Shown here piece by piece: positions 33,059 through 42,709 of a stretch of DNA of 64,000 nt. The number at the start of each line of letters is the position of its first letter. Position 1 is the stretch's first letter. The stretch spans positions 5,332,001-5,396,000 of the forward strand of contig NZ_CP053985.1 of the NCBI RefSeq assembly GCF_013267355.1. Reading direction: 5' to 3'. Position numbers and translations under genes: made by a program. The notes beneath the pieces were generated by a model. The model did not search any database. It was given only the letters and a program-made list of their open reading frames with translations, and was not told the DNA's origin. Source of the DNA: Achromobacter pestifer. GTDB taxonomy: Bacteria > Pseudomonadota > Gammaproteobacteria > Burkholderiales > Burkholderiaceae_B.

Positions 33059-33598
33059 TCAGGCCTGGGTCTTGGCCTTGCGGCCGCGCAGGAGTTCGTC
33101 CAGCACCAGCAGCACGGCGCCGCAGCTGATGCCCACGTCCGCCAGGTTGAAGGCGGGAAAGTAGGAGTCATTCCAGTAGAACAGCAGGAAGTCCACCACG
33201 TGGCCATAGACCACGCGGTCGATGACGTTGCCGATGGCGCCGCCCAGGATCAGGGTCAGCGCCAGGCTGAAACGCGGCTGGCCATGGGTGCGGCGCAGGA
33301 TGATGGTGATGACCACCGCCGCCACGCAGCCCAGGCCGGTGAACAGCCAGCGCTGCCAGCCTTCCTCGGACGCCAGGAAGCTGAACGCGGCGCCGCGGTT
33401 GTACATCAGCGTGAAGTCGAAGACCGGCAGCACGTTGACACGCTCGCCGTACTGGAACGAGGTGTTGAAGTAGATCTTGGTCAGCTGGTCCAGCACGATG
33501 ATGAGCAAGGCCAGGGCCAGCCAGCCGCCCACGCGCGCCGGGGCGGCGCGGGCGGGGGCGGTGGCGCCCGTCGCTCCCGGTTCGGAGGCGCGAGCCAT
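33059..33598 (-). CDS. lspA: Lipoprotein signal peptidase (signal peptidase II)
   Basis: A 179-residue aspartyl membrane protease with four membrane helices. The catalytic aspartates are in GNVIDRVVYGHVVDF and FNLADVGISCG. It removes signal peptides from lipid-modified prolipoproteins. An Ala/Pro-rich N-terminal stretch of about 20 residues precedes the first helix. It starts two bases after the ileS stop, the usual ileS-lspA arrangement. Confidence 0.96.
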   Translation of the reverse strand: MARASEPGATGATAPARAAPARVGGWLALALLIIVLDQLTKIYFNTSFQYGERVNVLPVFDFTLMYNRGAAFSFLASEEGWQRWLFTGLGCVAAVVITIILRRTHGQPRFSLALTLILGGAIGNVIDRVVYGHVVDFLLFYWNDSYFPAFNLADVGISCGAVLLVLDELLRGRKAKTQA

Positions 33599-33600
33599 GC

Positions 33601-36462
33601 TCAAGCCTTGTCGCGGGCTTCGCCCGAGCCGAACAGGTTGGACACGCAGCGGCCGCAGATCTCGGGGTGATCCGCGTCCTGGCCCACATCCAGGCGCCAG
33701 TGCCAGCAGCGCTCGCACTTCTTGTGCGTGGACGGCGTGACCTCGATGCGGGTCTCGCCTTCGCTGGCATGCACGGTGGCGCGCGAGACGATCAGCACGA
33801 AGCGCAGGTCGTCGCCCAGGCTGGCCAGGAGTTCCTGGTCGGCGCCATTGGCGTACAGGTCCACTTCGGCTTGCAGCGAGGAACCGATGTCGCCGGCCGT
33901 GCGCACTTCTTCCAGCTTGCGCTGGACTTCGGCGCGGATGGCGCGCAGGCGGGCCCACTTGGCCGACAGGGCGTCTGCGTCCGCGAACGGCGGCAGGGCG
34001 TGGTAGACCTCGGTGAAGATCGTGGTGCGGGCGGCGTCGGCCTGGTTCTTCAGGGCCGAGTTGACCAGTTCCTTCCAGGCTTCCTCTGCCGTGAAGGACA
34101 GGATCGGCGCCATTAGCTTGAGCAGCGTCTGCGTGATGTCCAGCAGGGCCGTCTGGGCCGAGCGGCGCGCGCGGCTGTCCACGGCCGAGGTGTACAGGCG
34201 GTCCTTCAGGATGTCCAGGTAGAACGCGCCCAGGTCTTCCGAGCAGAAGTTCTGCAGGCGCGAAACGGCCGGGTGGAAGTCGTAGCGTTCGTAATTGGCC
34301 TGGACTTCCGCCTGCATCTGCGCCGTCATGGCCAGCGCGTAGCGGTCGATCTCGAAGAGTTCGCCGTAGGGCACGGCTTGCGTCACGGCGTCGAAGTCGG
34401 CCAGGTTGGCCAGCAGGAAGCGCAGCGTGTTGCGGATGCGGCGGTAGCCTTCGACCACGCGCTTCAAGATCTCGTCCGAGATGGACAGTTCGCCCGAGTA
34501 GTCGGTGGAGGCCACCCACAGGCGCAGGATTTCCGCGCCCAGGGAGTCGGACACCTTTTGCGGGGCGATCACGTTGCCCACCGACTTGCTCATCTTGCGG
34601 CCCTGGCCGTCCACCACGAAGCCGTGCGTGAGCAGGGCCTTGTAGGGCGGTTGGCCGTAAAGCATGCAGCCGGTCAGGAGCGACGAATGGAACCAGCCGC
34701 GGTGCTGGTCCGAGCCTTCCAGGTACAGATCGGCGGGCCAGGCGAGTTCAGCGCCATGCGAGCCGGCGAAGTCGCCGTCCTTGCCGCCTAGCACCGTGGC
34801 ATGGGTGCTGCCCGAGTCGAACCACACGTCCAGCGTGTCGCGGTTCTTTTCGTACTGGTCGGCTTCGTCGCCCAGCAGCTCGCGCGGATCCAGCGTCTGC
34901 CAGGCTTCGATGCCGCCTTGCTCGACGCGCTGCGCCACCTGTTCCAGCAGTTCGGAAGTGCGCGGATGCAGCTCGCCGGTTTCCTTGTGCACGAAGAAGG
35001 CCATCGGCGTGCCCCACTGGCGCTGGCGCGACAGGGTCCAGTCCGGACGGTTGGCAATCATGGAATGCAGGCGGGCGCGGCCCCAGGCCGGGTAGAAGGC
35101 CGTGGCGTCGATGCCGGCCAGCGCCGATTCGCGCAGGGTCGGGCTGCCGTCCTTGGGCGCCACGTCCATGCCGGCGAACCACTGGCTGGTGGCGCGGTAG
35201 ATGATGGGGGTCTTGTGGCGCCAGCAGTGCATGTAGCTGTGCTTGTGCTTTTCCACGTGCATCAGGGCGCCGGCTTCGGTCAGCGCCTCGACGATCTTGG
35301 GGTTGGCGTCCCAGATGGACAGGCCGCCGAACAGCGCCAGGCTGTCCGCGTACTTGCCGTCGCCCATGACCGGGCTGATGAAGTCGGTGTCCTTCATGCC
35401 GTGCTCCTTGCACGACACGAAGTCCTCGATGCCGTAGGCCGGCGCCGAGTGCACCACGCCGGTGCCGGAATCGGCCGTCACGTAGTCGCCCAGGTAGGCG
35501 GGCGACTTGCGGTCGTAGGCGGCGTTGAACTGCGCCAGCGGATGGCGGAATTCGATGCCCGACAGCGCCGCGCCCGGGGCGGTGGCGATGATTTCGCCTT
35601 CCAGGTTCCAGGCCTTCAGGCAGGCTTCGACGCGCTCCTTGGCGATCAGCAGCAGGGGGCCGAACTTGGGGACCGGGGACACGCGCACCAGCGCGTATTC
35701 GATTTCGGGATGCAGGTTCAGCGCCTGGTTGGACGGAATGGTCCAGGGCGTGGTGGTCCAGATGACGATGGCGCCATCGTCCACCGATTCCAGGCCGAAG
35801 GCGCTGGCCAGCTTGGCGTGTTCGGCGAACGGGAAGGCCACGTCCACCGCCGGGTCGACGCGGTCGGCGTACTCGACCTCGGCTTCGGCCAGGGCCGAGC
35901 CGCAGTCGAAACACCAGTTCACGGGCTTCAGGCCGCGGAACACGTAGCCCTTGTCCAGGATGCGGCCCAGCGCGCGGATTTCGTCGGCTTCATTGCTGAA
36001 GTTCATCGTCATGTAGGGACGATCCCACTCGCCCAGCACGCCCAGGCGCTTGAAGTCCTTGCGCTGGCGGTCGATCTGCTCGAGCGCGTAGGCGCGGGCC
36101 TTGGACTGCACTTCGGCCACGGGCAGGTGCTTGCCGTATTTCTTTTCGATCTGGATTTCGATCGGCATGCCGTGACAGTCCCAGCCCGGCACGTAATGCG
36201 CGTCATAGCCGGCCATGTTGCGGCTCTTGACGATGATGTCCTTCAGGATCTTGTTGACCGCGTGGCCGATGTGGATGTCGCCGTTGGCGTAGGGCGGGCC
36301 GTCGTGCAGCACGAAGCGCGGCCGGCCGCGGCTGGCGGCGCGGATCGCCTGGTAGACGTGGTTTTCCTCCCACTGCGAAATCCAGGCGGGCTCGCGCTTG
36401 GCAAGGTCGCCCCGCATGGGGAAGGAGGTATCGGGCAGGTTGAGGGTCTTTTTATAGTCCAT
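33601..36462 (-). CDS. ileS: Isoleucyl-tRNA synthetase
   Basis: A 953-residue class I synthetase. It has the HIGH motif ([12 protein letters not shown], near residue 65), the KMSKS motif ([14 protein letters not shown], near 610) and a C-terminal zinc ribbon (CERCWHW...CGRCV). The [18 protein letters not shown] start matches bacterial IleS N termini, so the ATG at 36462 is chosen. An upstream TTG would add three residues. The start overlaps the 3' end of ribF by 11 bases, and lspA follows directly: the standard ribF-ileS-lspA operon. Confidence 0.97.
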   Translation of the reverse strand: MDYKKTLNLPDTSFPMRGDLAKREPAWISQWEENHVYQAIRAASRGRPRFVLHDGPPYANGDIHIGHAVNKILKDIIVKSRNMAGYDAHYVPGWDCHGMPIEIQIEKKYGKHLPVAEVQSKARAYALEQIDRQRKDFKRLGVLGEWDRPYMTMNFSNEADEIRALGRILDKGYVFRGLKPVNWCFDCGSALAEAEVEYADRVDPAVDVAFPFAEHAKLASAFGLESVDDGAIVIWTTTPWTIPSNQALNLHPEIEYALVRVSPVPKFGPLLLIAKERVEACLKAWNLEGEIIATAPGAALSGIEFRHPLAQFNAAYDRKSPAYLGDYVTADSGTGVVHSAPAYGIEDFVSCKEHGMKDTDFISPVMGDGKYADSLALFGGLSIWDANPKIVEALTEAGALMHVEKHKHSYMHCWRHKTPIIYRATSQWFAGMDVAPKDGSPTLRESALAGIDATAFYPAWGRARLHSMIANRPDWTLSRQRQWGTPMAFFVHKETGELHPRTSELLEQVAQRVEQGGIEAWQTLDPRELLGDEADQYEKNRDTLDVWFDSGSTHATVLGGKDGDFAGSHGAELAWPADLYLEGSDQHRGWFHSSLLTGCMLYGQPPYKALLTHGFVVDGQGRKMSKSVGNVIAPQKVSDSLGAEILRLWVASTDYSGELSISDEILKRVVEGYRRIRNTLRFLLANLADFDAVTQAVPYGELFEIDRYALAMTAQMQAEVQANYERYDFHPAVSRLQNFCSEDLGAFYLDILKDRLYTSAVDSRARRSAQTALLDITQTLLKLMAPILSFTAEEAWKELVNSALKNQADAARTTIFTEVYHALPPFADADALSAKWARLRAIRAEVQRKLEEVRTAGDIGSSLQAEVDLYANGADQELLASLGDDLRFVLIVSRATVHASEGETRIEVTPSTHKKCERCWHWRLDVGQDADHPEICGRCVSNLFGSGEARDKA

Positions 36463-37417
36463 GAACGGCAAAATAGGCGCGCGCGTTTCGCGCGTCTTCG
36501 GCGATGGCGGCAGTCAGGGAAGGGAGGTCAGGAAATTTTTCTTCGTCCCGCAGCTTTTGCAGGAATTCGACGCGTACGAGTTTACCGTAAGCGTCGACGG
36601 TCTCGTCGAGCAGGTGCGACTCCAACAGCACGCGGCCGCGGTCTTCGACGGTGGGGCGCACGCCCAGGCTGGCGACCGCCGGCAGCGGCCGGTCGGCCAG
36701 GCCGTAGACCTGCACCACGTAAATGCCCGAGCGCGCGGCGCAGCGCTCCGCCACCCGCAGGTTCATGGTGGGAAAGCCCAGCGTGCGGCCCAGCTTCTGG
36801 CCGTGGATCACGTGGCCGCTGATGTGGTACGGGTGGCCCAGCAGGTGGCGGGCGCGTTCCAGGTCGCCCACCGCCAGCGCGGTGCGCACCTCGGAACTGG
36901 ATATCCGGTGGCCTTGCTGGTCCGTCACGTCAGCCAGCGTCTGCACCTCGAAGCCATGGCGCAGGCCGGCCTCGCGCAGCAGGTCGATGTCGCCGCTGCG
37001 CTTGTGGCCGAAGCGGAAATCCTCGCCCACCAGCAGCCATTTGGCGTGCAGACCCTGGACCAGCAGTTGTTCGATGAAGGCGTTGGCCGACATTTCGGCC
37101 AGGCGGGCGTTGAAGCGCTCCACCACGACCTGGGTGATGCCGTAGCGAGCCAGCGCCGCCAGCTTGTCGCGCAACCCCGAAATGCGGGTGGGCGCCAATT
37201 CCGGGCGTTGGTTGAGGGTGGCGAAATACTCCCGCGGATGCGGCTCGAAGGTCATCACGGCGGGCGTCAGGTTGCGGTCGCGCGCGACTTGGCAGACGCG
37301 CGCCAGCATGGCCTGGTGTCCGCGGTGGACGCCGTCGAAATTGCCGATCGTCAGCGCGCAAGGGGCGCGCCGGTCGGGCGGGGGCAGGGATCGATAGATG
37401 CGCAGCGATGGTTTCAC
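36452..37417 (-). CDS. ribF: Bifunctional riboflavin kinase / FAD synthetase
   Basis: A 321-residue protein with an N-terminal nucleotidyltransferase (FAD synthetase) domain ([17 protein letters not shown], then [15 protein letters not shown] and the [10 protein letters not shown] loop) and a C-terminal flavokinase domain ([28 protein letters not shown]). It makes FMN and FAD from riboflavin. It is the first gene of the ribF-ileS-lspA operon and divergent from purN. Confidence 0.96.
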   Translation of the reverse strand: MKPSLRIYRSLPPPDRRAPCALTIGNFDGVHRGHQAMLARVCQVARDRNLTPAVMTFEPHPREYFATLNQRPELAPTRISGLRDKLAALARYGITQVVVERFNARLAEMSANAFIEQLLVQGLHAKWLLVGEDFRFGHKRSGDIDLLREAGLRHGFEVQTLADVTDQQGHRISSSEVRTALAVGDLERARHLLGHPYHISGHVIHGQKLGRTLGFPTMNLRVAERCAARSGIYVVQVYGLADRPLPAVASLGVRPTVEDRGRVLLESHLLDETVDAYGKLVRVEFLQKLRDEEKFPDLPSLTAAIAEDARNARAYFAVHGL

Positions 37418-37542
37418 GAGCGAGAGTTTACAATTTTGGATTCCGGGTTTGTTCCTGTCCTTTCCTGCCGTGCGTCCAGGCTGTCGCCGCGCGCAGGATT
37501 TCGGAGGACGGATGGGCCCGATTTCCCTTGGAATTCCTTATC

Positions 37543-38208
37543 TTGCCGGAAATATCTACCACCAAGCGCCGCATCGTCATCCTGATCTCGGGACGCGGCA
37601 GCAATATGCAGGCATTGGCCGAGGCCTGCCGCAATGAGGGCTGGCCGGCCGAAGTCGCCGCCGTCATCGCCAGCAAGCCCGACGCCGCGGGCCTGGAGTG
37701 GGCGGCCCAGCAGGGCATCCCCACTGGCGCGCTGTATCACAAGGACTACGCCAGCCGCGAAGCCTTCGATGCCGCGCTGGCCGCCGAAATCGACCGCTAC
37801 GAACCCGATTACGTCATCCTGGCGGGTTTCATGCGCGTGCTGACGCCGGGCTTCGTCAATCACTATGCCGGCCGGCTGGTCAACATTCATCCCTCGCTGC
37901 TGCCGGCGTTTCCGGGGCTGCACACGCATGCCCAGGCGTTGGCCACGGGAGTGCGGGTGCACGGCTGCACCGTGCATTTCGTCACGCCGGTGCTGGATCA
38001 CGGTCCCATCATCGCCCAGGGCTGCGTGCCGGTTCTGGCGGAAGATACGCCCGAAGCGCTGGCCGAACGCGTGCTGGCGGTGGAGCATCAGGCTTTTCCG
38101 GCCGCGGTGCGTTGGCTCGCCGAAGGCCGAGTTACCCTGACCAGCGACCTCAGGGTGAACGTGCAAGGCAATCCCGATCGCCTTTTCGCCTGGTCGCCGG
38201 CCGCCTGA
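37543..38208 (+). CDS. purN: Phosphoribosylglycinamide formyltransferase (PurN), TTG start
   Basis: A 221-residue GAR transformylase. Catalytic Asn114, His116 and Asp152 (VNIHPSLLPAFPG and TPVLDHGPII) align with E. coli Asn106/His108/Asp144. The phosphate loop is ISGRGSNMQAL. The frame is open upstream but has no ATG near the conserved N terminus. The TTG at 37543, giving MPEISTTKRRIVILISGRGS, is the best start, with another TTG at 37528. It uses 10-formyl-tetrahydrofolate in step 3 of purine synthesis. It is followed 55 bases later by the RsmB-like gene. Confidence 0.92.
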   Translation: MPEISTTKRRIVILISGRGSNMQALAEACRNEGWPAEVAAVIASKPDAAGLEWAAQQGIPTGALYHKDYASREAFDAALAAEIDRYEPDYVILAGFMRVLTPGFVNHYAGRLVNIHPSLLPAFPGLHTHAQALATGVRVHGCTVHFVTPVLDHGPIIAQGCVPVLAEDTPEALAERVLAVEHQAFPAAVRWLAEGRVTLTSDLRVNVQGNPDRLFAWSPAA

Positions 38209-38263
38209 GCGGCCCCGAATCGAATTTTTCGGGCGGAAGCCCTCCGCCCCACTGGAACACACC

Positions 38264-40735
38264 ATGACTAAACCCCAATCTCCGCGTTCCCGCCCGGCCG
38301 GCGCTGCCAGGGCCGCTTCCGACGGCCGCGACGGTCGGTCTTTTTTCTCGCGCCCCAAGGGCGACGCACGCGCGCCGACCGCGCGCGACAGCGGCCGTGA
38401 AGACCGTTCCGGCGGCAGCCGCGACGAGCGCTCTGGCGGCGGTCGTCCGGCGCCGCGCCCGTCCTATGATGCCCCGCGCGGCGAAGGCCGCGGCGGCGAA
38501 CGCGGCTCCCATGGTTCGGAGCGCCGCGAAGGCCGCCCGAGCCCGCGGCCGTCGTTCGACCCCTCGCGCGGCGAAGGCCGCGGAGCCGAACGCGCCTCCC
38601 AGGGCTCAGAACGCCGCGAAGGCCGTCCTGGCCCGCGCCCGTCCTATGACGCCCCGCGCGGCGAAGGTCGTGGCGGCGAGCGCGCCTCCTACGGTTCGGA
38701 ACGCCGCGAAGGCCGTCCTGGCCCGCGTCCGTCCTACGACGCCCCGCGCGGCGAAGGCCGTGGCGGCGAGCGCGCCTCCTACGGTTCGGAACGCCGTGAA
38801 GGCCGTCCTGGCCCGCGTCCGTCCTACGACGCCCCGCGTGGCGAAGGCCGTGGCGGCGAACGCGCCTCCTACGGTTCGGAACGCCGTGAAGGCCGTCCTG
38901 GCCCGCGTCCGTCCTACGACGCCCCGCGCGGCGAAGGCCGTGGCGGCGAGCGTGCCTCCTACGGTTCGGAACGCCGTGAAGGCCGTCCTGGCCCGCGTCC
39001 GTCCTACGACGCCCCGCGCGGCGAAGGCCGTGGCGGCGAACGCGCCTCCTACGGTTCGGAACGCCGCGAAGGCCGTCCGGGCCCGCGCCCGTCCTACGAT
39101 GCCCCGCGCGGCGAAGGCCGTCCGGGCCCGCGTCCGTCCTATGACGCCCCGCGCGGCGAAAGCCGCGGCGGCGAACGCGCCTCCTACGGTTCGGAGCGCC
39201 GTGAAGGCCGTCCGGACTCGCGGCCGTCCTACGGCTCCCCGCGAGGCGAGGATCGCGGCAGCGAGCGCGGCCAATACGCAGGCCCGCGCGGCGGCGACAG
39301 CGGCCATGGCCACGGCAGCCAGGACCGCGCGGCGCAGAAGCCCCAGTTCAACCGCCCGCGTCAGTCGCATGCAGCCATCCGCATCGACCAGGTGCAGCGC
39401 GTCCTGGGTGAAATCCTGCAGTGGACGTATCCGGCCGACGCGGCCCTGTCGCACTGGCTGCGCCACCACCCCAATCTAGGCGCGCGCGACCGTTCCGAAG
39501 TCGCTGAAGCCGTCTACGACGTGCTGCGCCATCTGCGTCGCTATCGCCAGTTCGGCGAAAGCGGCGTCGGCCCGGCCTCGCGCCGCCTGGCCATCCTGGG
39601 CCTGGCCGCGACGCTGGGCGCCGAGGCGCTGACCGATGGCATGGACGCCGCCGAAGCCGAATGGCTGCAGCGCGTGTCGCAGATCGACCTGGCGACCTTG
39701 CCGCGCGCGGTGCGTGGCAGCATTCCGGACTGGCTGGACGAGCGCCTGGGCGCCATGGACAGCCCCGAAACCCTGATCGAGGCGCTGAACCGCCAGGCCA
39801 GCCTGGACCTGCGCGTCAACCCGCTCAAGGTCGAGCGCGACGCCATGCTGACCGAGTTGCAGCAGGGCGCCGGCCGCTATGAACCCGTCGCCATGCCGTA
39901 TTCGCCCTGGGGCATCCGCATGCAAGGCCGCCCGGCCATCAATCGCTGGCCGCAGTTCGAGAACGGCAGCATCGAAGTGCAGGACGAGGGCAGCCAGCTG
40001 CTGGCCCTGCTGGTGGCGCCGCGTCGCGGCGAAATGATCATCGACTTCTGCGCTGGCGCCGGCGGCAAGACGCTGCTGCTGGGCGCGCTGATGCGCTCCA
40101 CTGGCCGCCTGTACGCGTTCGACGTGTCCGCCGCCCGCCTGGCGCGCGCCAAGCCGCGCTTTGCGCGCAGCGGCCTGTCCAACGTGGTGCCCGTGGTCAT
40201 CGACAGCGAAAACGACGCCCGCGTGAAGCGCCTGGCCGGCAAGGCCCAGCGCGTGCTGGTCGACGCCCCTTGCAGCGGCATCGGCACCCTGCGCCGCAAT
40301 CCGGACCTGAAATGGCGCCAGCACCCCGAGGCGCTGGCCGAATTGGGCCAGTTGCAGGAACGCATCCTGAACAGCGCGGCGCGCTGCGTGGCCCCGGGCG
40401 GACGCCTGGTCTACGCCACGTGCAGCCTGCTGGCCGAGGAAAACGAGGTGCAGGCCGAACGCTTCCTGGCCAGCCATCCTGATTTCGAGCGCCTCGACGC
40501 CGCTGAAATCCTGGCGGCGCGCCTCGAAAACCTGAAGCTGGACGGACCTTACGTGCAGCTGCGTCCCGACGTGCACGGCACCGACGGCTTCTTTGCCGCG
40601 GTGTTCGAGCGCAAAAAGAAGGGCGCGGCAGCCGGGGCCGGTGAGGCTGCGGACGCTGGCGAGGCTGAGGCTGAAATGCCGGCCGAAGCGCCGGCCGAGG
40701 ACGCCGCGGCCGGCCCGCAGGACCAGCCGGACTGA
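38264..40735 (+). CDS. RsmB/NOP family RNA cytosine-5-methyltransferase with long RG-rich repeat domain
   Basis: An 823-residue protein. Residues about 376-790 form an RsmB/NOP2-type SAM methyltransferase: SAM loop DFCAGAGGKTLLL, Cys670 in VDAPCSGIGTLRRNPD and catalytic Cys720 in YATCSLLAEENE. Residues 1-375 are disordered and Arg/Gly-rich. Residues 60-330 consist of a 30-residue tandem repeat (RPGPRPSYDAPRGEGRGGER, then ASYGSERREG). The C terminus is an Ala/Glu tail. It is about 1.9 times the usual length of about 430 residues. RG-rich regions commonly bind RNA and may drive condensation. It lies downstream of purN. Confidence 0.9.
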   Translation: MTKPQSPRSRPAGAARAASDGRDGRSFFSRPKGDARAPTARDSGREDRSGGSRDERSGGGRPAPRPSYDAPRGEGRGGERGSHGSERREGRPSPRPSFDPSRGEGRGAERASQGSERREGRPGPRPSYDAPRGEGRGGERASYGSERREGRPGPRPSYDAPRGEGRGGERASYGSERREGRPGPRPSYDAPRGEGRGGERASYGSERREGRPGPRPSYDAPRGEGRGGERASYGSERREGRPGPRPSYDAPRGEGRGGERASYGSERREGRPGPRPSYDAPRGEGRPGPRPSYDAPRGESRGGERASYGSERREGRPDSRPSYGSPRGEDRGSERGQYAGPRGGDSGHGHGSQDRAAQKPQFNRPRQSHAAIRIDQVQRVLGEILQWTYPADAALSHWLRHHPNLGARDRSEVAEAVYDVLRHLRRYRQFGESGVGPASRRLAILGLAATLGAEALTDGMDAAEAEWLQRVSQIDLATLPRAVRGSIPDWLDERLGAMDSPETLIEALNRQASLDLRVNPLKVERDAMLTELQQGAGRYEPVAMPYSPWGIRMQGRPAINRWPQFENGSIEVQDEGSQLLALLVAPRRGEMIIDFCAGAGGKTLLLGALMRSTGRLYAFDVSAARLARAKPRFARSGLSNVVPVVIDSENDARVKRLAGKAQRVLVDAPCSGIGTLRRNPDLKWRQHPEALAELGQLQERILNSAARCVAPGGRLVYATCSLLAEENEVQAERFLASHPDFERLDAAEILAARLENLKLDGPYVQLRPDVHGTDGFFAAVFERKKKGAAAGAGEAADAGEAEAEMPAEAPAEDAAAGPQDQPD
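38441..39295 (+). repeat. 90-bp in-frame tandem repeats encoding a 30-residue RG-rich unit
   Basis: Units begin at 38441, 38531, 38621, 38711, 38801, 38891 and 38981 with exact 90-base period. A 45-base half unit follows at 39071, a full unit at 39116 and a degenerate one at 39206. Units 3 to 7 are identical at the protein level and nearly so in DNA, with scattered synonymous changes. Because the period is a multiple of three, copy-number change keeps the frame, so the repeat should be length-polymorphic between strains. Confidence 0.92.
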
Positions 40736-40749
40736 ACGTGGGCGCCGGG

Positions 40750-41145
40750 TCAGGGACCCGGCGTCACGACCACCGTGGCGCTGTAGCGCCGCGTGCCCAG
40801 GGTCTTGTTCTGGTATTTCACTTCCCAGGCCAGGCTGTCATTGCCTGGCTGGTCGGCTTGGTAGACCACCTGGGACACCGGCACGGCCTGGTAGGCGCAG
40901 CGTCCGGAATCGCTGGATTGGCCCCGCGTTTGCATGATGTTGGCCTTGCCCAGGCGCGGCGTCAGGGTGAGCGAGACCCTTGGTGCGCGCAGCGCCAGGC
41001 AGTCCGCTCCGCGGATCTCGTAGTACGAGGCCAGCACGGCGACATCGCCCGATTTCAGCGTCTGCGCGGAAACGGCGGCGGGCAGGGCGCTTCCCAGCGC
41101 GGCCAGGGCGTAAAATAAATGGGGACGGATTTTTTTCAGCAACAT
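40750..41145 (-). CDS. Hypothetical secreted protein (131 aa)
   Basis: Not recognised as a named family. A signal peptide is clear (FYALAALGSALPAAVSAQ, residues about 11-28), so the mature protein of about 103 residues is periplasmic or secreted. It contains two cysteines (ADCLAL and GRCAYQ), which could form a disulphide, and is predicted mostly beta. It is convergent with the RsmB-like gene, with 14 bases between the stops. Confidence 0.7.
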   Translation of the reverse strand: MLLKKIRPHLFYALAALGSALPAAVSAQTLKSGDVAVLASYYEIRGADCLALRAPRVSLTLTPRLGKANIMQTRGQSSDSGRCAYQAVPVSQVVYQADQPGNDSLAWEVKYQNKTLGTRRYSATVVVTPGP

Positions 41146-41500
41146 CAGTGGGGCAAAAGAGACAGTTTGGTCGGTAAAGCACCCGCAGTGTGCGCCAGCC
41201 GCAAGTCCGCTTCAAGACCGGACGCCAAGCTGACAGGAACTTTAACGGCGAAATCCGGCCCAAACCTTGCGCCTTCGCGTATGCCCCCCACCTTCCCTGG
41301 GGAGGACGGCCCTAGCGCCGCGTGCCGCAAGGCTCGGCCTCGCAACCTTCGTTTTCGGTGGCGAGAGTGGGTTTTTGTCCTGAAAAACCGGGGCTTAGTC
41401 CTTGATTTCGCTCAAAAACTATTTTGAAACTACCTTGTCATAAGTCAGCCAAGGTAAGCTAAACTCCAGGCACTTCTCTAGCGAGGCTCCTAACAGCTTT
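41146..41500. other. Intergenic region (355 bases) with repeat-like element and desaturase promoter zone
   Basis: No credible gene is present. The left part is the upstream region of the secreted protein. Positions about 41280-41345 hold a GC-rich palindromic patch (CCTTCCCTGGGGAGG) resembling the repeat-like elements near dapE. Positions 41390-41480 are clearly AT-richer and should contain the desaturase promoter. TTGTCA at 41435 with TAAACT at 41460 is one candidate pair, but its 19-base spacing is long. Confidence 0.5.
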
Positions 41501-42709
41501 ATGGATTACATCCTTTCCTTCATTGCCGGCGGTCTGACCCAAGCCACTTGGTGGCAGGTCGTCGTGTTCACCCTGGTTGTGACGCACATCACGATTGTGG
41601 CGGTCACGGTCTTCCTCCATCGCAGCCAAGCGCACCGTGGTCTGGATCTGCATCCGGCCGTCATGCACTTCTTCCGTTTCTGGCTCTGGATGACGACCGG
41701 CATGGTCACCAAGGAATGGGTGGCCATCCACCGCAAGCACCACGCCAAGTGCGAAAAGGAAGGCGATCCCCATTCGCCCATCCTGTTCGGCATCTGGAAG
41801 GTGCTGTTCCGCGGCGCGGAACTGTACCGCGAAGAATCGAACAACAAGGAAACCATGGCCAAGTTCGGCCACGGCACGCCTGACGACTGGCTCGAGCGCA
41901 ACGTCTACAGCAAGCACAGCCTGTGGGGCGTGCTGACCATGCTGGCCATCGACGTTGCCCTGTTCGGCGCCATGGGCGTCACGGTGTGGGCGGTGCAGAT
42001 GGCCTGGATTCCCTTCTGGGCCGCCGGCGTCGTCAACGGCATCGGCCACTACTGGGGCTATCGCAACTACAACAGCCCGGACACCAGCACCAACGTGTTC
42101 CCCTGGGGCATCGTGATTGGCGGCGAAGAGCTGCACAACAACCACCACGCCCATGGCACGTCGGCCAAGTTCTCGGCCAAGTGGTACGAATTCGACATCG
42201 GCTGGTGCTACATCAACATCCTGAAGTTCTTCGGCCTGGCCAAGATCAAGAAGGTTGCGCCCAAGCTCAAGCTCGACGACTCCAAGACCGGCATCGACCT
42301 GCGCACGCTGCAAGGCGTGATCACGCACCGCTACGAAGTCATGGCCCGCTATGCGGACGTGATCAAGAGCGCTGCCCGCGAAGAAATGGCCAAGCTGAAG
42401 GAGTCGCGCAACAAGGGCAGCGCCGAATGCGACTGGACCAAGCTGCACAGCGTGCGCCGCGCGATCCACCGCAACGAGGACATCCTCCAGCCGGAACAGC
42501 TCGCCGCCGTGGATCAGGCCATCGCCCAGAACAAGTCGCTGGCCACGCTGGTGCAGATGCGCCGCGAACTCGGCCGCATCTGGGAAAGCTCCAGCGCCAG
42601 CAGCGAACAGCTTCTTCATGACCTGCAGGCCTGGTGCCAGCGCGCCCAGCAAAGCGGCATCGCCGGGCTCGAGCAATTCGCTCGACGTCTGCGCCGCTAC
42701 GCGGCATGA
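41501..42709 (+). CDS. Membrane fatty acid desaturase
   Basis: A 402-residue acyl desaturase. The three histidine boxes that hold the di-iron centre are HRSQAH (His40-His45), HRKHH (His77-His81) and HNNHHAHG (near residue 212). Hydrophobic segments lie between them. A C-terminal cytoplasmic extension of about 130 residues follows. It introduces a double bond in membrane acyl chains, probably a delta-9-type reaction. Its last codons overlap the start of the helicase gene (ATGATG/TGA). Upstream DNA is AT-rich; cold or membrane-stress control would be expected but is not shown. Confidence 0.93.
   Translation: MDYILSFIAGGLTQATWWQVVVFTLVVTHITIVAVTVFLHRSQAHRGLDLHPAVMHFFRFWLWMTTGMVTKEWVAIHRKHHAKCEKEGDPHSPILFGIWKVLFRGAELYREESNNKETMAKFGHGTPDDWLERNVYSKHSLWGVLTMLAIDVALFGAMGVTVWAVQMAWIPFWAAGVVNGIGHYWGYRNYNSPDTSTNVFPWGIVIGGEELHNNHHAHGTSAKFSAKWYEFDIGWCYINILKFFGLAKIKKVAPKLKLDDSKTGIDLRTLQGVITHRYEVMARYADVIKSAAREEMAKLKESRNKGSAECDWTKLHSVRRAIHRNEDILQPEQLAAVDQAIAQNKSLATLVQMRRELGRIWESSSASSEQLLHDLQAWCQRAQQSGIAGLEQFARRLRRYAA

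Noticed and set aside
34801..36822. A 673-codon plus-strand open frame opposite ileS
   Set aside because: It mirrors the codon bias of ileS, spans its start and part of ribF, and gives no recognisable protein.
38441..39295. Regular repeats resembling a CRISPR array or mobile repeat block
   Set aside because: The period is an exact 90 bases with no unique spacers, the repeat is in frame inside a methyltransferase gene, and no cas genes are present. It is a protein-coding tandem repeat.
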